From Sphingobium jiangsuense (GTDB lineage Bacteria > Pseudomonadota > Alphaproteobacteria > Sphingomonadales > Sphingomonadaceae), in assembly GCF_014196495.1 (NCBI RefSeq), contig NZ_JACIDT010000001.1, positions 1 to 64,000 on the forward strand: a DNA stretch of 64,000 nucleotides, in the 5' to 3' direction. The first letter of the stretch is position 1; each line of letters starts with the position of its first letter. The notes beneath the pieces were generated by a model that ran no database searches, had not been told where the DNA came from, and saw nothing but the letters and a program-made list of their open reading frames with translations. Of this stretch, positions 39,711-50,165 are shown one piece after another. The translations under genes were made by a program, and so were the position numbers.

Positions 39711-42700
39711 CTATTCGGCGGGCTGCTGCCCCGGTTCCCCGCCCTGCGACGCCTCCCTTTCCTTGTGCGGATCATAGGTCAGCAGGCGGCGCAGGCGCGG
39801 CGCCAGCTTCTCTTCCGCACCGATGGCGAGGCTGAAGGCGGAGGGCACGATGATGAGGGTCAGCAGCGTCGAGAGGATCAGGCCGCCGATCACCGTCACG
39901 CCCATCGGCGCGCGCCATGCCGCGTCGCCGGTCAGCGACAGCGCGGTGGGCACCATGCCCGCGACCATCGCCACGGTGGTCATCACGATCGGCTGGGCGC
40001 GCTTGTGCCCGGCATCGAGGATCGCCGCGCGCCTCGGCACGCCGTTCGCCATCTCCTCCAGCGCGAAGTCGATCAGCAGGATCGAATTCTTGGCGACGAT
40101 GCCCAGCAGCATCAATATGCCGATCATCACCGGCATCGACACCGGCATGCCCGCCAGATGCAGCGCCAGCGCCCCGCCCAGCGGCGCGAGGATCAGCGAA
40201 CCGAGGTTGATGAACGGCGGCATCACCCGCTTGTAGAGCAGCACCAGCACCGCCAGCACCAGCAGCACGCCGGAAATGACGGCGATCACAAAATTGGTGA
40301 TCATCTCGCGCTGCCATTTGGAATCGCCCACGTCCAGCCTGCGCACGCCGTTGGGCAGATCGTTGTAGAGCGGCAGCTTCTCGATCTGCGCCATCGCCTG
40401 GCTGCTGACCACGCCGGGCGCGAGGTCGGCGCCGATGACGACGCGGCGCACCTGGTTGTAGCGGCGGATCTCGGTCGGCCCCGCGCCGAAGCTGATGTCC
40501 GCGACCAGCTTGAGCGGCACCGACGCGCCGCTGTCGGTCGGCACCGGCATGTTCTGGATCGTCGCTATGTCGCGCCGCGCATCCTCGGCGATCGACACGC
40601 GGATCGGCACCTGCCGGTCGGACAGCGAGAATTTGGCGCTGTTCTGGTCGATATCGCCCAGCGTCGCGATCCGCACCGCCTCGCTCAGCGCCACCGTCGT
40701 CACGCCCAGCTCGGCGGCGAGGTCCATGCGCGGCTTGATGATGATCTCCGGCCGCTGGATATCGCCGTCGACGCGGGGCGCGCGGATTTCCTTCACCCGG
40801 ACCATCTGGCCGACCAGTTCCTGCGCGGTCCTTTCCAGCAGTGCCGGGTCGTCGCCGCCCAGCATGATGGTGATGTCGCGGCCGCTGCCGCCGCCGCCGG
40901 ACTGCGACTGGAAATAGATGCGCGCGTCGGCGACCTGCGCCAGCTTCGGCGCTGTCTGGCGTTCCCAGTCCACGCTGCTGACCTTGCGGTCCTTCCTCAG
41001 CGTCAGGTAGATGTTCGCCTCGGTCGGCTCTATGTCGCTGAACGCGGCCTCGACCACATCCTTGTCGGCGGCCAATATGTCGGCCACTTTCTGCGTCACA
41101 TGGCGCGCCTGATCGAGCGTGGTGCCGGGCACCAGCTCTATCTTCACCTGGCTGTAATCGGCGTTGATCGTCGGCTGGAAAGTGAAGGGCAGGGTCGCGA
41201 AGGCGAGGAAGGTCGCCGCCAGCGCGCCGCCGCCGCCCAGCAGCACGACCTTCCACCGATGGTCGAGCGACCAGCGCAGAATGTCCATATAGCGGTCCAT
41301 CAGCCAGCCTTCGCCATGGCTCGCCTCGCCATGGGCCTCCAGGAAATAGGCGGCGATCATCGGCGTGATCATGCGCGCGACGAGCAGGCTGAGCAGCACC
41401 GCGATCACGATGGTCATGCCGAACTGGATGAAGAACTGCCCCGACACGCCCGGCATCAGCGCCACCGGCAGGAACACCGCGACGATCGACATGGTGGTGG
41501 CGAGCACCGCGAGGCCGATCTCGTCCGCCGCGTCGAGCGCGGCCTGATAGGCGGATTTGCCCATGCGCATATGACGCACGATATTCTCGATCTCGACGAT
41601 CGCGTCATCGACCAGCACGCCCGCGACGAGGCTGAGCGCCAGCAGCGAGATGCCGTTGAGCGTGAAGCCCATCATGTCCATGAACCAGAAGGCCGGTATC
41701 GCCGACAGCGGAATGGCCAGCGCGGAAATCAGCGTCGCCCGCCAGTCGCGCAGGAACAGGAACACGATGATGACGGCGAGCACCGCGCCCTCGATCATCG
41801 CGGTCAATGCCGAATGATATTGCCCCTTGGTGTAATCGACGCTGGTGAACAGCTGCTTGAACCGGACCTTGGGATATTCCTGCTGGATCTTCTCCAGCTC
41901 CGCCGTGGCCGCGTCGAAGACGCCGACATCGGACGACCCCTTGGACTTTTCGAGCGCGATGCTCGTCACCTGCCGCCCGTTCATCAGCGACAGGCTGCGC
42001 TGCTCGGCATACATGTCGCGCACGTCGGCCAGCTCATCCAGCCGCACCGAGCGGTTGCCCGGCAGCTGGATCTGCGTCTGCCCCAGCGTGAAGGCGGTCT
42101 GCGCATTGCCCAGCACGCGAACCGACTGCTCGGCCCCGGCGATCTCGGTGCGGCCGCCGGCGGCGTTGATGTTGGTCTGGCGCAGCTGCTGGTTGATCTG
42201 CGCGGCGCTGACGCCCAGCGCCTGCAACCGCTCCGGCTTCAGGATCACGCGGATTTCCCGCGTCACGCCGCCACCCCGGCGGGCCGCCGCCATGCCGGGA
42301 ATGCCCAGCAGCCGCTTGGCCACCGTATTGTCGACGAACCAGCTCAGCTGCTCCAGCGTCATGTCGGTCGCCTCGACGCTGAAATAGGCGATCGGCCCGC
42401 CGTCGATGTCGACGCGGGTCACCTGCGGTTCCAATATGCCGTCGGGCAGGTCGGAGCGGATCTGCGACACCGCATTGCGCACGTCGTTCACCGCGCGGTC
42501 GACCGGCGTGCCGATCATGAACTGCACATTGGTGACGCTGACGCCCTCGCTGGCATAGGAGGTGATCTCATCGACGCCGCTGATGCCGCGCACCGCCGCC
42601 TCGACCCGCTGCGTCACCTGCGTTTCCAGCTCCGACGGCGCGGCGCCGGGCTGCGACACCTGCACGTTCACCATCGGGAAGCTGACGTCCGGGTTGTTGT

Positions 42701-42812
42701 TCACGTCCATGCGCATGAACGAGACCAGCCCGGCGAGCAGCAGCGCGGCGAACAAGACGAGCGGCGGGATCGGGTTGCGGATCGACCAGCTCGAAATATT
42801 ACGGAAGTTCAT
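39711..42812 (-). CDS. RND efflux pump inner-membrane permease (HAE1-like)
   Basis: This is a 1033-aa trimeric-type proton antiporter with 12 expected membrane helices, two large periplasmic loops and an N-terminal [20 protein letters not shown]. The helix-4 proton-relay motif is [20 protein letters not shown]. The C-terminal repeat has [23 protein letters not shown]1-type features favour hydrophobic or amphiphilic substrates rather than metals. It pairs with the upstream adaptor gene after 75 bp. No outer-membrane channel gene adjoins, so it must use a TolC encoded elsewhere. Confidence 0.95.
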   Translation of the reverse strand: MNFRNISSWSIRNPIPPLVLFAALLLAGLVSFMRMDVNNNPDVSFPMVNVQVSQPGAAPSELETQVTQRVEAAVRGISGVDEITSYASEGVSVTNVQFMIGTPVDRAVNDVRNAVSQIRSDLPDGILEPQVTRVDIDGGPIAYFSVEATDMTLEQLSWFVDNTVAKRLLGIPGMAAARRGGGVTREIRVILKPERLQALGVSAAQINQQLRQTNINAAGGRTEIAGAEQSVRVLGNAQTAFTLGQTQIQLPGNRSVRLDELADVRDMYAEQRSLSLMNGRQVTSIALEKSKGSSDVGVFDAATAELEKIQQEYPKVRFKQLFTSVDYTKGQYHSALTAMIEGAVLAVIIVFLFLRDWRATLISALAIPLSAIPAFWFMDMMGFTLNGISLLALSLVAGVLVDDAIVEIENIVRHMRMGKSAYQAALDAADEIGLAVLATTMSIVAVFLPVALMPGVSGQFFIQFGMTIVIAVLLSLLVARMITPMIAAYFLEAHGEASHGEGWLMDRYMDILRWSLDHRWKVVLLGGGGALAATFLAFATLPFTFQPTINADYSQVKIELVPGTTLDQARHVTQKVADILAADKDVVEAAFSDIEPTEANIYLTLRKDRKVSSVDWERQTAPKLAQVADARIYFQSQSGGGGSGRDITIMLGGDDPALLERTAQELVGQMVRVKEIRAPRVDGDIQRPEIIIKPRMDLAAELGVTTVALSEAVRIATLGDIDQNSAKFSLSDRQVPIRVSIAEDARRDIATIQNMPVPTDSGASVPLKLVADISFGAGPTEIRRYNQVRRVVIGADLAPGVVSSQAMAQIEKLPLYNDLPNGVRRLDVGDSKWQREMITNFVIAVISGVLLVLAVLVLLYKRVMPPFINLGSLILAPLGGALALHLAGMPVSMPVMIGILMLLGIVAKNSILLIDFALEEMANGVPRRAAILDAGHKRAQPIVMTTVAMVAGMVPTALSLTGDAAWRAPMGVTVIGGLILSTLLTLIIVPSAFSLAIGAEEKLAPRLRRLLTYDPHKEREASQGGEPGQQPAE

Positions 42813-42887
42813 CCTGAAACCTTTCCGCCGGAACGCAAGCGGCGCCGCGCCACGCCAGAAAGCGCGTCACGCCCGCCTGCCCGGCCT

Positions 42888-44090
42888 TCAGCCACGCGGG
42901 CCGCCCGGCGTTGCCGTTCCGGCCGCATCCGCCGCCTTTTGCAACTCCGGCTGCACCTTCTGCCCCGGATTGAGGAAGCCGCCGGCGAGGATCACCACCT
43001 TTTCCCGGCCGGTCAGCCCTTCGGTCACCGGCACGCCCGCCGCCGACACCTGGCCGACGCGCACGTCGCGCCGTTCGACGACATTGTTGCCGTTGACGAT
43101 GTAGACATAGCTGCCCTTGCCGTCGTTCTGGATCGCGGATTCGGGCAGCAGCGGCGCCTGCCCCGCGCCGCTGACGATCCGCGCGGAGGCGAAGCCGCCC
43201 GGCCGCAGATCCTTGTGATAGGAGAGCAGGATGCGCGCATCGCCCTGCCGCGATTGGGGATCGACCACCGAAGCGATCTGCCAGACGTGCCCCTCATAGC
43301 TGCGATTGCCGCCCACCGGCGTCACGGTCGCGGGGATGCCGACCGAAAGGCGCGCCAGATCGGCCTCGCCCACGCGCGCGAGCAATTCCATCTCTCCCCC
43401 CTGCGCCATGCGGAAGAGCACGCCGCTGCCGGGGGTGACGACCTGCCCCTTTTCCACCGCGCGCGTCAGCACCAGCCCGGCGGCGGGCGCGCGGATGTCG
43501 AGGCGGCCGATGCGCGCCTGCTGCTCGCCCAGTTGCGCGCGCGCCACATTGACGCGGGCGACCGCCGCGTCGCGGGCGGCGGTTTTCTGGTCCAGCGTCG
43601 CCTTGCTGATGAAACCGCGCGACACCAGCGCCTGCGCGCGGTCCAGCTCGTTCTGGGCCAGCCGCGCATCGGCCTCGGCCACCCGGACCGAAGCGGCGAG
43701 CGAGGCGCGCTGCTCGACCTGCACGGACCGCTCCACCCGTGCGAGCACCTGCCCGGCGGTCACCCAGTCCCCGGCCTCGACCAGCACCGCGCTGACCTCT
43801 CCGCCCTCGCCGACCACGCCGACCGGCATTTCGCGCCGCGCCGCGATCGTCCCGACCGCGTTCACCACGGTCGCGACATCGCTGGCGCCGGGCACGATCA
43901 CGGTGACACGCGGAACCATCATGTCGGGATCGACGGGCGCTGGGCTGCCCGACCCTGATTTCCAATATGCGATCGCGGCAACCAGCAGCAGCAGTCCCGC
44001 GCCGATCAGCGCGATCCGCCGCCTGCTCCAGCGCAGCCGGGGGCGATCGGCCGTCAGGCCATCCCCCGTAAACCCGGACTCGAAATTCAT
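42888..44090 (-). CDS. RND efflux periplasmic adaptor
   Basis: This is a 400-aa membrane-fusion protein. One N-terminal membrane anchor (RRIALIGAGLLLLVAAIAYW) is followed by beta-barrel and lipoyl halves (GEGGEVSAVLVEAGDWVTAG) and a coiled-coil hairpin (EADARLAQNELDRAQALVSR) around residues 120-190. The Pro/Gly end (GTATPGGPRG) is short. The ATG at 44090 has AAAGG upstream. It forms an operon with the RND permease. No regulator gene is adjacent. Confidence 0.93.
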   Translation of the reverse strand: MNFESGFTGDGLTADRPRLRWSRRRIALIGAGLLLLVAAIAYWKSGSGSPAPVDPDMMVPRVTVIVPGASDVATVVNAVGTIAARREMPVGVVGEGGEVSAVLVEAGDWVTAGQVLARVERSVQVEQRASLAASVRVAEADARLAQNELDRAQALVSRGFISKATLDQKTAARDAAVARVNVARAQLGEQQARIGRLDIRAPAAGLVLTRAVEKGQVVTPGSGVLFRMAQGGEMELLARVGEADLARLSVGIPATVTPVGGNRSYEGHVWQIASVVDPQSRQGDARILLSYHKDLRPGGFASARIVSGAGQAPLLPESAIQNDGKGSYVYIVNGNNVVERRDVRVGQVSAAGVPVTEGLTGREKVVILAGGFLNPGQKVQPELQKAADAAGTATPGGPRG

Positions 44091-44505
44091 GTCAGCCTTT
44101 CCCGCACGGGCCACATGCCCGCGATGACGCCCCTGTCATATGATAAGCTGCCTGATGCACGGTCCCGACGCGATGCGACAGCGGGCGGTAAAATGGATCG
44201 GGACGCCCGCTAAATCAAGACCGCAAATGCACAGTCGCGCGCCGGATGGCGAATATAATTCGCGCGCGCCTGCCGCGGCAAAGCCGTGTAGCGTCGGCTA
44301 CACGCGTCCGGCAGGATTGCCGCGTTATTTCCGCGCGGGACGGAAATTCCTGTTTCCCGCCGCGCTACTCCTCGCTTTCCACGAAAAAGGGGCCGGCCAC
44401 GAAAAAGGGTTCGGCAAGCCGAACCCTTCCCCGCGCATCCGCGGATGCGCTTTATCTTCTACAGCAAGGCGGTCCCCCGTTGGCCCGACAGCAACAGGGA
44501 TTGCC
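44091..44505. other. Intergenic stretch before the RND operon
   Basis: No gene is seen. It carries the RND promoter region near 44100-44160, a hairpin GTGTAGC-gtcg-GCTACAC (44285-44303 area) and the terminator of the GlsB-like gene. The sequence CACGAAAAAGGG occurs twice in a row at about 44380-44410. Confidence 0.6.
44401..44428 (-). terminator. Terminator of the GlsB-like gene
   Basis: AGGGTTCGGC and GCCGAACCCT form a perfect 10-bp stem with a 2-nt loop; reading on the minus strand it is followed by TTTTTC. Confidence 0.85.
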
Positions 44506-44763
44506 TTAGCGCACCGACCCGCGGCGGATCAGGTTGACGATCGCCAGCAGGATGATCGCGCCGACCAGCGACACCAGGAAGCTGGTGAGCGAAAGCCCGG
44601 CATTGTTGATCGAGCCGCCCGAAAAGATCATGCCGCCGATGAACGCCCCGACGATGCCGACGATGATATTCATCAAAATGCCCTGCTGGGCGTCGGTCCT
44701 CATGATGATGCTGGCCAGCCAGCCGATGACGCCACCGATAATGAGCCAGAGTATCAATCCCAT
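44506..44763 (-). CDS. GlsB/YeaQ/YmgE family membrane protein
   Basis: This is an 85-aa protein with three short hydrophobic helices, Gly-rich: GLILWLIIGGVIGWLASIIM, ILMNIIVGIVGAFIGGMIFS and SFLVSLVGAIILLAIVNLIR. The family (transglycosylase-associated protein) is stress-induced and found widely. AGGAGG stands just before the ATG. Exact function is unknown. Confidence 0.92.
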   Translation of the reverse strand: MGLILWLIIGGVIGWLASIIMRTDAQQGILMNIIVGIVGAFIGGMIFSGGSINNAGLSLTSFLVSLVGAIILLAIVNLIRRGSVR

Positions 44764-44883
44764 CTTGGCATCCTCCTTCCCAGATATGGATCCGTTGCTT
44801 CAGAACAGGGATGAAACGGTCGAGCGGAACGATAAGTTCCACGCAGGGCCCTCCGCGCGCGTGGAGGGCGCGGGAAGCGGGCA

Positions 44884-44915
44884 AGAAAAAACCGCCTGCC
44901 GCAGGGCAGACGGTT
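44884..44915 (-). terminator. sciP terminator
   Basis: On the minus strand AACCG-t-CTGCC pairs with GGCAG-g-CGGTT through an 11-position stem with one mismatch, followed by TTTTCTT. Confidence 0.75.
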
Positions 44916-45027
44916 GTTATTGCAGCCTGAACGCGGGCGGAGGCGGGCGCGGCGATTTTCGGCGCGCCGGACCGTGCGGGCGGCGGCGCGCCCGCCGCTC
45001 CCGCCACGCCCGTCTTCCGCCGTCGCC

Positions 45028-45327
45028 TCAGAAGCGCTGCTGCCGCTCGTAGAGCGACTTGTAGTGCTGGAGACGGGTGACGCGCAGACCGGGCATGCCC
45101 GACCGATCGACCGCCCGCTGCCAGCTGGCGAATTCCTCCAGCGTCAGCGAATAGCGCTCGCACGCTTCGTCAACCGTGAGCAATCCTCCGTTGACGGCGG
45201 CGACCACCTCGGCCTTGCGGCGGACGACCCAGCGGGTCGTGCCGGGCGACGGCAGCGATTCCAGCGTCAGGGGTTCTCCCAATGGGCCGACGACCTGTGC
45301 CGGTCGAATTTTCTGGTTCTCGATCAT
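45028..45327 (-). CDS. sciP: CtrA inhibitor SciP (DUF1153)
   Basis: This is a 99-aa protein: MIENQKIRPAQVVGPLGEPL, TLESLPSPGTTRWVVRRKAE, then VNGGLLTVDEACERYSLTLE as the DNA-binding helix-turn-helix, and LRVTRLQHY. In Caulobacter SciP binds CtrA-activated promoters in G1 and blocks transcription. The internal ATG at 45327 with GAGG upstream is chosen; the in-frame ATG at 45402 adds a non-conserved leader. Together with gcrA it gives two parts of the alphaproteobacterial cell-cycle circuit in this window. Confidence 0.93.
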   Translation of the reverse strand: MIENQKIRPAQVVGPLGEPLTLESLPSPGTTRWVVRRKAEVVAAVNGGLLTVDEACERYSLTLEEFASWQRAVDRSGMPGLRVTRLQHYKSLYERQQRF

Positions 45328-45405
45328 TCCTACCTCAATCAACAGCGCGGAGCCTTGTTCAAGTTCCTTGGCAGCTCTCTTTTCGACCCAAGCCTTTGAC
45401 ATCGG

Positions 45406-45714
45406 CTAAAGCCGCGGAGTTAACGCCGCCTTCACTCTATCCCCCACCATTAATTGCCTGGCGACGGCCGGATTGAAGCTGCCGCCAAGAGGTGCGGCAT
45501 CGACCGGGCCGCAATGGCCCGGCGCGATCGCGCACGCCAGAATATGAACCCAGTCGACAGCCTGCTGCCGGTCCTTCCCGACCGGCAGTCCCTCGGCGAA
45601 CCATCCAGAGGCGTTGCCCAGACGCCGCTGATCCGCCGCTGCCTTGATATCCGCGAAGGAAACGCGCTCGAAAGGCGCCCACCCGCACGGGCTCAGAGAG
45701 AAACCCAGATCCAT
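45406..45714 (-). CDS. Hypothetical protein (102 aa)
   Basis: The ORF has normal core-genome codon choice and a non-shadow position between sciP and mnmA. The product starts MDLGFSLSPCGWAPFERVSF and includes CAIAPGHCGPVDAAPLGGSF. TAGCAT lies seven bases before the ATG, like several neighbours. No family is recognised. A much longer in-frame extension is antisense to mnmA and rejected. Confidence 0.5.
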   Translation of the reverse strand: MDLGFSLSPCGWAPFERVSFADIKAAADQRRLGNASGWFAEGLPVGKDRQQAVDWVHILACAIAPGHCGPVDAAPLGGSFNPAVARQLMVGDRVKAALTPRL

Positions 45715-45836
45715 GAAAGCAATGCTATCTTCAAATGGATAAGGTAAGGTAAACCGGCGAAGGAAAATTTCGCCTCTCGCCCTTTTCGCGCTGCCGCAGG
45801 CGCAATATTTGGGGGTGCATCCGCCGCACCGGCGCA

Positions 45837-45842
45837 TTATAT
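45837..45842 (+). promoter_or_regulatory. Candidate mnmA -10 element, leaderless type
   Basis: TTATAT lies 7 nt before the ATG at 45850. The matching -35 is weak. An earlier ATG at 45841 overlaps this hexamer. Confidence 0.4.
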
Positions 45843-45849
45843 GCGCGCC

Positions 45850-47001
45850 ATGAACGATCCCCTTTCCCTCGCCGATTTCCAGCTGCCGGGACCGATGAGC
45901 GCGCGCAAGATCGTCGTCGCCATGTCCGGCGGGGTCGATTCCAGCGTGGTGGCCGCGCTCGCCGCGCGCACCGGCGCGGAGGTGATCGGCGTCACCTTGC
46001 AGCTTTACGACCATGGCGCGGCGGTGGGCCGCACCGGCAGCTGCTGCGCGGGACAGGACATCAGGGACGCGCGCGCCGTCGCCGACCGCATCGGCATCGC
46101 CCATTATGTGTTCGATTATGAAAGCCGCTTCCGGGAATCGGTGATCGAGGATTTCGCCGCCGAATATATGGCGGGCCGCACGCCCATTCCCTGCGTCAAA
46201 TGCAATATGGGGGTGAAGTTCACCGACCTGTTCACGCTCGCCCGCGATCTGGGTGCCGACTGCCTCGCCACCGGCCATTATGTGCGCCGCGTCGTCGGCG
46301 CGGACGGGCGTGCGCAGCTGCACCGCGCGGCGGACCCGGCCCGCGACCAGAGCTATTTCCTGTTCGCGACGACGCAGGACCAGCTCGATTATCTGCGCTT
46401 CCCGCTCGGCGGGCTGCCCAAGGGGCAGGTGCGCGAAATCGCGGCGGAACTGGGCCTTGCCGTGGCGATGAAGCCCGACAGCCAGGACATCTGCTTCGTG
46501 CCCGACGGCGATTATGCGAAGGTGGTGCGCAAGCTGCACCCCGATGCCGACGCGGACGGGGAGATCGTCCATCTCGACGGGCGGGTGCTGGGACGGCACA
46601 AGGGCCTCATCCATTACACGGTCGGCCAGCGCAAGGGGCTGGAGATCGGCGGCCAGCCGGAGCCGCTCTATGTGGTGAAGATCGACGCCCCCCGCCGCTG
46701 CGTGATCGTCGGGCCGAGGGAAGCGCTCGCGGTGGATGCGGCGCGGCTGACCGACATCAACTGGCTGGGCGGGGATTTTTCAGGGCCGGAACCGATATCG
46801 GTGCAGGCGAAGGTGCGCTCGCTCGCCAAGCCCGTGCCCGCGCGGCTGGACGGCGACCGGCTGCTGTTCGACCGCCCCGAATATGGCGTCGCGCCGGGTC
46901 AGGCCGCCGTGCTTTATGACGGTGACCGGGTGCTGGGCGGCGGCTGGCTGGCCGAGACGACAAGCGTCGCGGATATCGCCCACGCCTGTTCAAGCTTGTA
47001 A
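45850..47001 (+). CDS. mnmA: tRNA-specific 2-thiouridylase MnmA
   Basis: This is a 383-aa enzyme that thiolates U34 in tRNA-Lys, -Glu and -Gln. The PP-loop is [17 protein letters not shown]. Catalytic cysteines are in [13 protein letters not shown] and [12 protein letters not shown]. The C-terminal substrate-binding part has [20 protein letters not shown]. Starting at 45850 fits a -10-like hexamer; the 45841 ATG adds MRA. Confidence 0.96.
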   Translation: MNDPLSLADFQLPGPMSARKIVVAMSGGVDSSVVAALAARTGAEVIGVTLQLYDHGAAVGRTGSCCAGQDIRDARAVADRIGIAHYVFDYESRFRESVIEDFAAEYMAGRTPIPCVKCNMGVKFTDLFTLARDLGADCLATGHYVRRVVGADGRAQLHRAADPARDQSYFLFATTQDQLDYLRFPLGGLPKGQVREIAAELGLAVAMKPDSQDICFVPDGDYAKVVRKLHPDADADGEIVHLDGRVLGRHKGLIHYTVGQRKGLEIGGQPEPLYVVKIDAPRRCVIVGPREALAVDAARLTDINWLGGDFSGPEPISVQAKVRSLAKPVPARLDGDRLLFDRPEYGVAPGQAAVLYDGDRVLGGGWLAETTSVADIAHACSSL

Positions 47002-47020
47002 ATTATACTATCGATCGGCC

Positions 47021-47338
47021 CTATCGAGGCTCCATCAGGCATCCATAACCATCCCTGAACCGCGCCTCCGCATGGCCGAACAGCGCGATGCGGGCGGTGA
47101 CGCGCTTTTCCTCCGGCCGGTCGGTCACGCTGGCCCACCCCGCCTCGCCCGCGACATCCCGCGCGCAGCTTTCCGCGCTGCGTCCGGCGACATAGCGACA
47201 GGAGCAGACATGGCGCGCCGCATAGGCCGAGGACGCCTGCGCCCCGGCCCGCCAGTCGTCCCATTTCCAGATCGCCAGCGCCACCAAAGCGACCAGCAGC
47301 AGCGCCGCGCCCGGCTTCGCCCATGCGCTGCGCCTCAT
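47021..47338 (-). CDS. Small cysteine-rich anchored or secreted protein
   Basis: This is a 105-aa protein. Residues about 8-25 are one hydrophobic segment (GAALLLVALVALAIWKW), either a signal or an anchor. The rest holds five cysteines (HVCSCRYVAGRSAESCARDV, then GYGCLMEPR is the last), which suggests periplasmic disulfides. Sequence gives no family. It is divergent from the serine-hydrolase-like gene, with starts only about 70 bp apart; a shared function is plausible but inferred. Confidence 0.65.
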   Translation of the reverse strand: MRRSAWAKPGAALLLVALVALAIWKWDDWRAGAQASSAYAARHVCSCRYVAGRSAESCARDVAGEAGWASVTDRPEEKRVTARIALFGHAEARFRDGYGCLMEPR

Positions 47339-47409
47339 GCCGCCGGTGCCCCGATTTCTTCCGCGCAGCGCTGTTTCATTTTCCCCAAATTCCCGTTACA
47401 CGACCGGCG

Positions 47410-48543
47410 ATGATGGGGAGCATCAACAGCAAAAGCAGGCTCTGTGCAAGCGCCATGCTCATCATCCTGCTGATGCTGAGCGCGGTGGGGCTGCGCGGCC
47501 ATGCCTGGTCGCGCCCGCCCGCCACCTATGTCACGCTCAAGGGCGGCGAAGGGGTGAGCCGCGTCGCGCTCGCCAAGGCGGTCGAGCCGCTGTTCGACGC
47601 GCGCAAGGTCGGCACGACGCAGGCGCTGCTGGTGATGCAGGGCGGCAAGCTGATCGTGGAGCGCTATGGCGAGGGCATCGGCCCGGAAACGAAGCTTTTG
47701 TCGCGCGGCATCGGCAAGACGGTGACGGCGGCGCTGGTCGGCCTGATGGTGTCGGACGGACGGCTGGCGCTCGACACGCCGGTCCCGGTCGAGGCGTGGA
47801 GCCAGCCGGGCGACCCGCGCGGCACCATAACGCTGCGCAACCTGTTGCAGATGACGTCGGGCCTCGAACATCGGAAAGAGGCCGGCCGACCGCAGGAAAG
47901 CGACACGGTGCGCATGCTCTACACCGACGGCGCGCAGGACATGGCCGCCTTCGCCGAGGCCAAGCCGATCGCCGACCCGCCGGGCAGCCATTTCCTCTAT
48001 TCGACCGGCGACACCCTCATCATCGCCGACCTGATGACGCGGATGCTGACCGACAGCAAGCGGCCGGACGCGCGCCGCGACGCGATGATGGAATTCGTCC
48101 GGGGGCGGCTGATGGCCCCGGTCGGCCTCGACAGCCTGACGCCGGAATTCGACGCGCGCGGCACGATGATCGGCGGCGCGATGATGCACATGACCGCGCG
48201 CGACTATGCCCGCTTCGGCGAGTTCCTGCGCCACCGGGGCCGGGTCAACGGCCATCAGGTGCTCTCCGCCCGCTGGGTCGGCTTCATGACCACGCCCTCG
48301 CCGCGCAACCCCGCCTATGGCGGCCAGCTCTGGCTCAACCGCGAGGGCAGGGACAATCCGCTGTTCCCCGGCCGGGGATCGAAGCGGATCTTCGCCGCGG
48401 TCGGGCAGCAGGGCCAGTATCTGCTGGTCGCGCCCGGACAGGGACTGGTAGTGCTGCGCCTCGGCCTAACCCATGGCGAGGACCGGACGGAGGCGCTGCG
48501 CGATGCGCTGGCGCGGTTGGTGGAGCTGTTCCCCAGCGCCTAG
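47410..48543 (+). CDS. Serine-hydrolase-like (beta-lactamase fold) protein with altered SxxK
   Basis: This is a 377-aa protein. A signal peptide (CASAMLIILLMLSAVGL) precedes a beta-lactamase-like domain similar to the NylB/class C group. The expected SxxK motif reads GIGK in SRGIGKTVTAALVGLM: aligned on the lysine, the nucleophile position is Gly. The codon is GGC, one change from the Ser codon AGC. The second motif is YST in FLYSTGDTLIIADLM, and QQGQYLLVAPGQGL closes the fold. If this alignment is right it is a pseudo-enzyme; otherwise the Ser two residues earlier might be used. The start may be 47410 or 47413. Confidence 0.8.
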   Translation: MMGSINSKSRLCASAMLIILLMLSAVGLRGHAWSRPPATYVTLKGGEGVSRVALAKAVEPLFDARKVGTTQALLVMQGGKLIVERYGEGIGPETKLLSRGIGKTVTAALVGLMVSDGRLALDTPVPVEAWSQPGDPRGTITLRNLLQMTSGLEHRKEAGRPQESDTVRMLYTDGAQDMAAFAEAKPIADPPGSHFLYSTGDTLIIADLMTRMLTDSKRPDARRDAMMEFVRGRLMAPVGLDSLTPEFDARGTMIGGAMMHMTARDYARFGEFLRHRGRVNGHQVLSARWVGFMTTPSPRNPAYGGQLWLNREGRDNPLFPGRGSKRIFAAVGQQGQYLLVAPGQGLVVLRLGLTHGEDRTEALRDALARLVELFPSA

Positions 48544-48602
48544 CCAGTGCTCGAAATCCACCACTTTCGCTCCGCCCTGAACGGAATACTCACACAGCTT
48601 AT

Positions 48603-49577
48603 CTAACCCGGCCCTTCCTCCAGCAGCTTGCGCGCCTCGGCTGCGCGCAGCGGGTCGCCCCCGTGCTCGCCTTGGCCGTCGCGCCCGTCATAGCCATAGG
48701 GATCGGGGTGGATCAGGATATCGACGCCCGGAAACTCGCGCCGCAGCGCCTCCTCTATCTGGTCCATCACCTGATGGGCGTGGCGCACCGTCATGTCGGG
48801 GTCGACCGAGACATGGAACTGCACGAACCGCTCCGGCCCGCTGGTGCGCGTGCGCATGTCATGGATGCCGCGCAGTTCCGGGTGGCGCAGCGCGACGTCG
48901 AGGAAATGGCGCCGTTCCTCCACCGACCATTCCCGGTCCATCAGATGATCGACCGCCTGCCCGGCCGCCCGCCACGCGCCCCAGCCCAGCCACAGCGCGA
49001 TGCCGAGCCCCAGCAGCGGGTCCGCGCCGCGAAAGGAGGGATATTGATCCAGCACCAGCGCGGCGATGACCGACAGGTTGAGCAGCAGGTCGGATTGATA
49101 GTGCAGCGCATCGGTGCCGATCGCCAGCGATCCGGTGCGGGCGACGATGCGCTTCTGATAGGCGACCAGCGCGAGGCTGAGCAGGATCGCGATCAGCGAT
49201 ACACCTATGCCCAGTTCCGGCGCGGCGGGCGCGCGGTCCGTCCCCAGCCGGCGGATCGCCTGCATCGCGATGCCGACCGCCGCCATGGAGATCAGCGTCA
49301 CCTGAAACAGCGCCGCCAGCGCCTCCGCCTTGCCATGGCCGAAGCGATGGTCATGGTCGGCGGGCATCGCCGCCCAGCGCACGCCGAGCAGCGTCACCAG
49401 GCTGGCGATCAGGTCGAGCGTGGAATCGGCCAGCGAGCCCAGCAGCGAAACCGAGCCGCTGCGCCAGACGGCGGCGGCCTTGAGCAGCATCAGCGCCAGC
49501 GCCACGCTCATGCTGGCTATGGCCGCGCGGCGTGTCAGCTGACCGCGCAGGCGCGGATCAGCCGGGGCGCCGGTCAT
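48603..49577 (-). CDS. Cation diffusion facilitator (FieF/CzcD-like)
   Basis: This is a 324-aa membrane transporter with six helices and a C-terminal cytoplasmic domain. Metal-binding residues are seen in [13 protein letters not shown] and [18 protein letters not shown], and [13 protein letters not shown] in helix V. It exports divalent metals such as zinc or iron by proton antiport. The ATG overlaps the pdxH stop by 4 bp, so they are co-translated. Metal identity is not certain. Confidence 0.93.
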   Translation of the reverse strand: MTGAPADPRLRGQLTRRAAIASMSVALALMLLKAAAVWRSGSVSLLGSLADSTLDLIASLVTLLGVRWAAMPADHDHRFGHGKAEALAALFQVTLISMAAVGIAMQAIRRLGTDRAPAAPELGIGVSLIAILLSLALVAYQKRIVARTGSLAIGTDALHYQSDLLLNLSVIAALVLDQYPSFRGADPLLGLGIALWLGWGAWRAAGQAVDHLMDREWSVEERRHFLDVALRHPELRGIHDMRTRTSGPERFVQFHVSVDPDMTVRHAHQVMDQIEEALRREFPGVDILIHPDPYGYDGRDGQGEHGGDPLRAAEARKLLEEGPG

Positions 49578-50158
49578 GGATAGAGCATCCCCATGCTCCA
49601 GCCGCCGCCCGCGCCGTCGCGGCTGTAGACCCGGCGCTCGTGCAGGCGATGTTCGCGATCCTGCCAGAATTCGATGCGGTCCGGCACGACGCGGAATCCC
49701 GACCAGTGCGGCGGGCGCGGCACCTCGCCCCCTTCGTAGCGGAGGCGCGCCGCTTCATAGCGCGCCATGAAGAGGTCGCGGCTTGCCAGCGGGCGGGACT
49801 GGTCGGATGCCCATGCGCCGAGCTGGCTGTCGCGGCTGCGCGTGGCGAAATAGGCGTCGGCGGTCGCATCGTCGACGCGCTCGACCGCGCCCTCGATGCG
49901 GATCTGCCGCCGCAGCGACTTCCAGTGGAACAGCAGCGCCGCATAAGGATTGGCGAGCAGCTCGCCCGCCTTGCGCCCCTCGAAATTGGTGTAGAAGATG
50001 AACCCGCCCGGCCCATGCCCCTTGAGCAGCACCATGCGGACGGACGGCCGCCCGCGCGCGTCGGCGGTGGCCAGCGCCATCGCGTTGCTGTCGTTGAGTT
50101 CGGTTTCGCGGGCCTGCCCGTACCAGTCGTCGAACAGGCTGAAGGGATCGTCGTTCAT
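49574..50158 (-). CDS. pdxH: Pyridoxamine 5'-phosphate oxidase
   Basis: This is a 194-aa FMN enzyme making pyridoxal phosphate. It has [60 protein letters not shown] and a C-terminal [20 protein letters not shown] then LHERRVYSR, which are the FMN and PLP contacts. The start has no Shine-Dalgarno but an ideal leaderless-type promoter upstream. It heads a two-gene operon with the cation transporter. Confidence 0.95.
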   Translation of the reverse strand: MNDDPFSLFDDWYGQARETELNDSNAMALATADARGRPSVRMVLLKGHGPGGFIFYTNFEGRKAGELLANPYAALLFHWKSLRRQIRIEGAVERVDDATADAYFATRSRDSQLGAWASDQSRPLASRDLFMARYEAARLRYEGGEVPRPPHWSGFRVVPDRIEFWQDREHRLHERRVYSRDGAGGGWSMGMLYP

Positions 50159-50165
50159 GCGCCGC

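Noticed and set aside
39129-43958. A 1609-codon plus-strand ORF
   Set aside because: It is the antisense shadow of the RND permease and adaptor genes; composition is His/Arg/Asp-rich with no domain.
45406-46614. Extended minus-strand ORF of 402 codons over mnmA
   Set aside because: Only the first-listed 102-codon end lies outside mnmA; the rest is its antisense.
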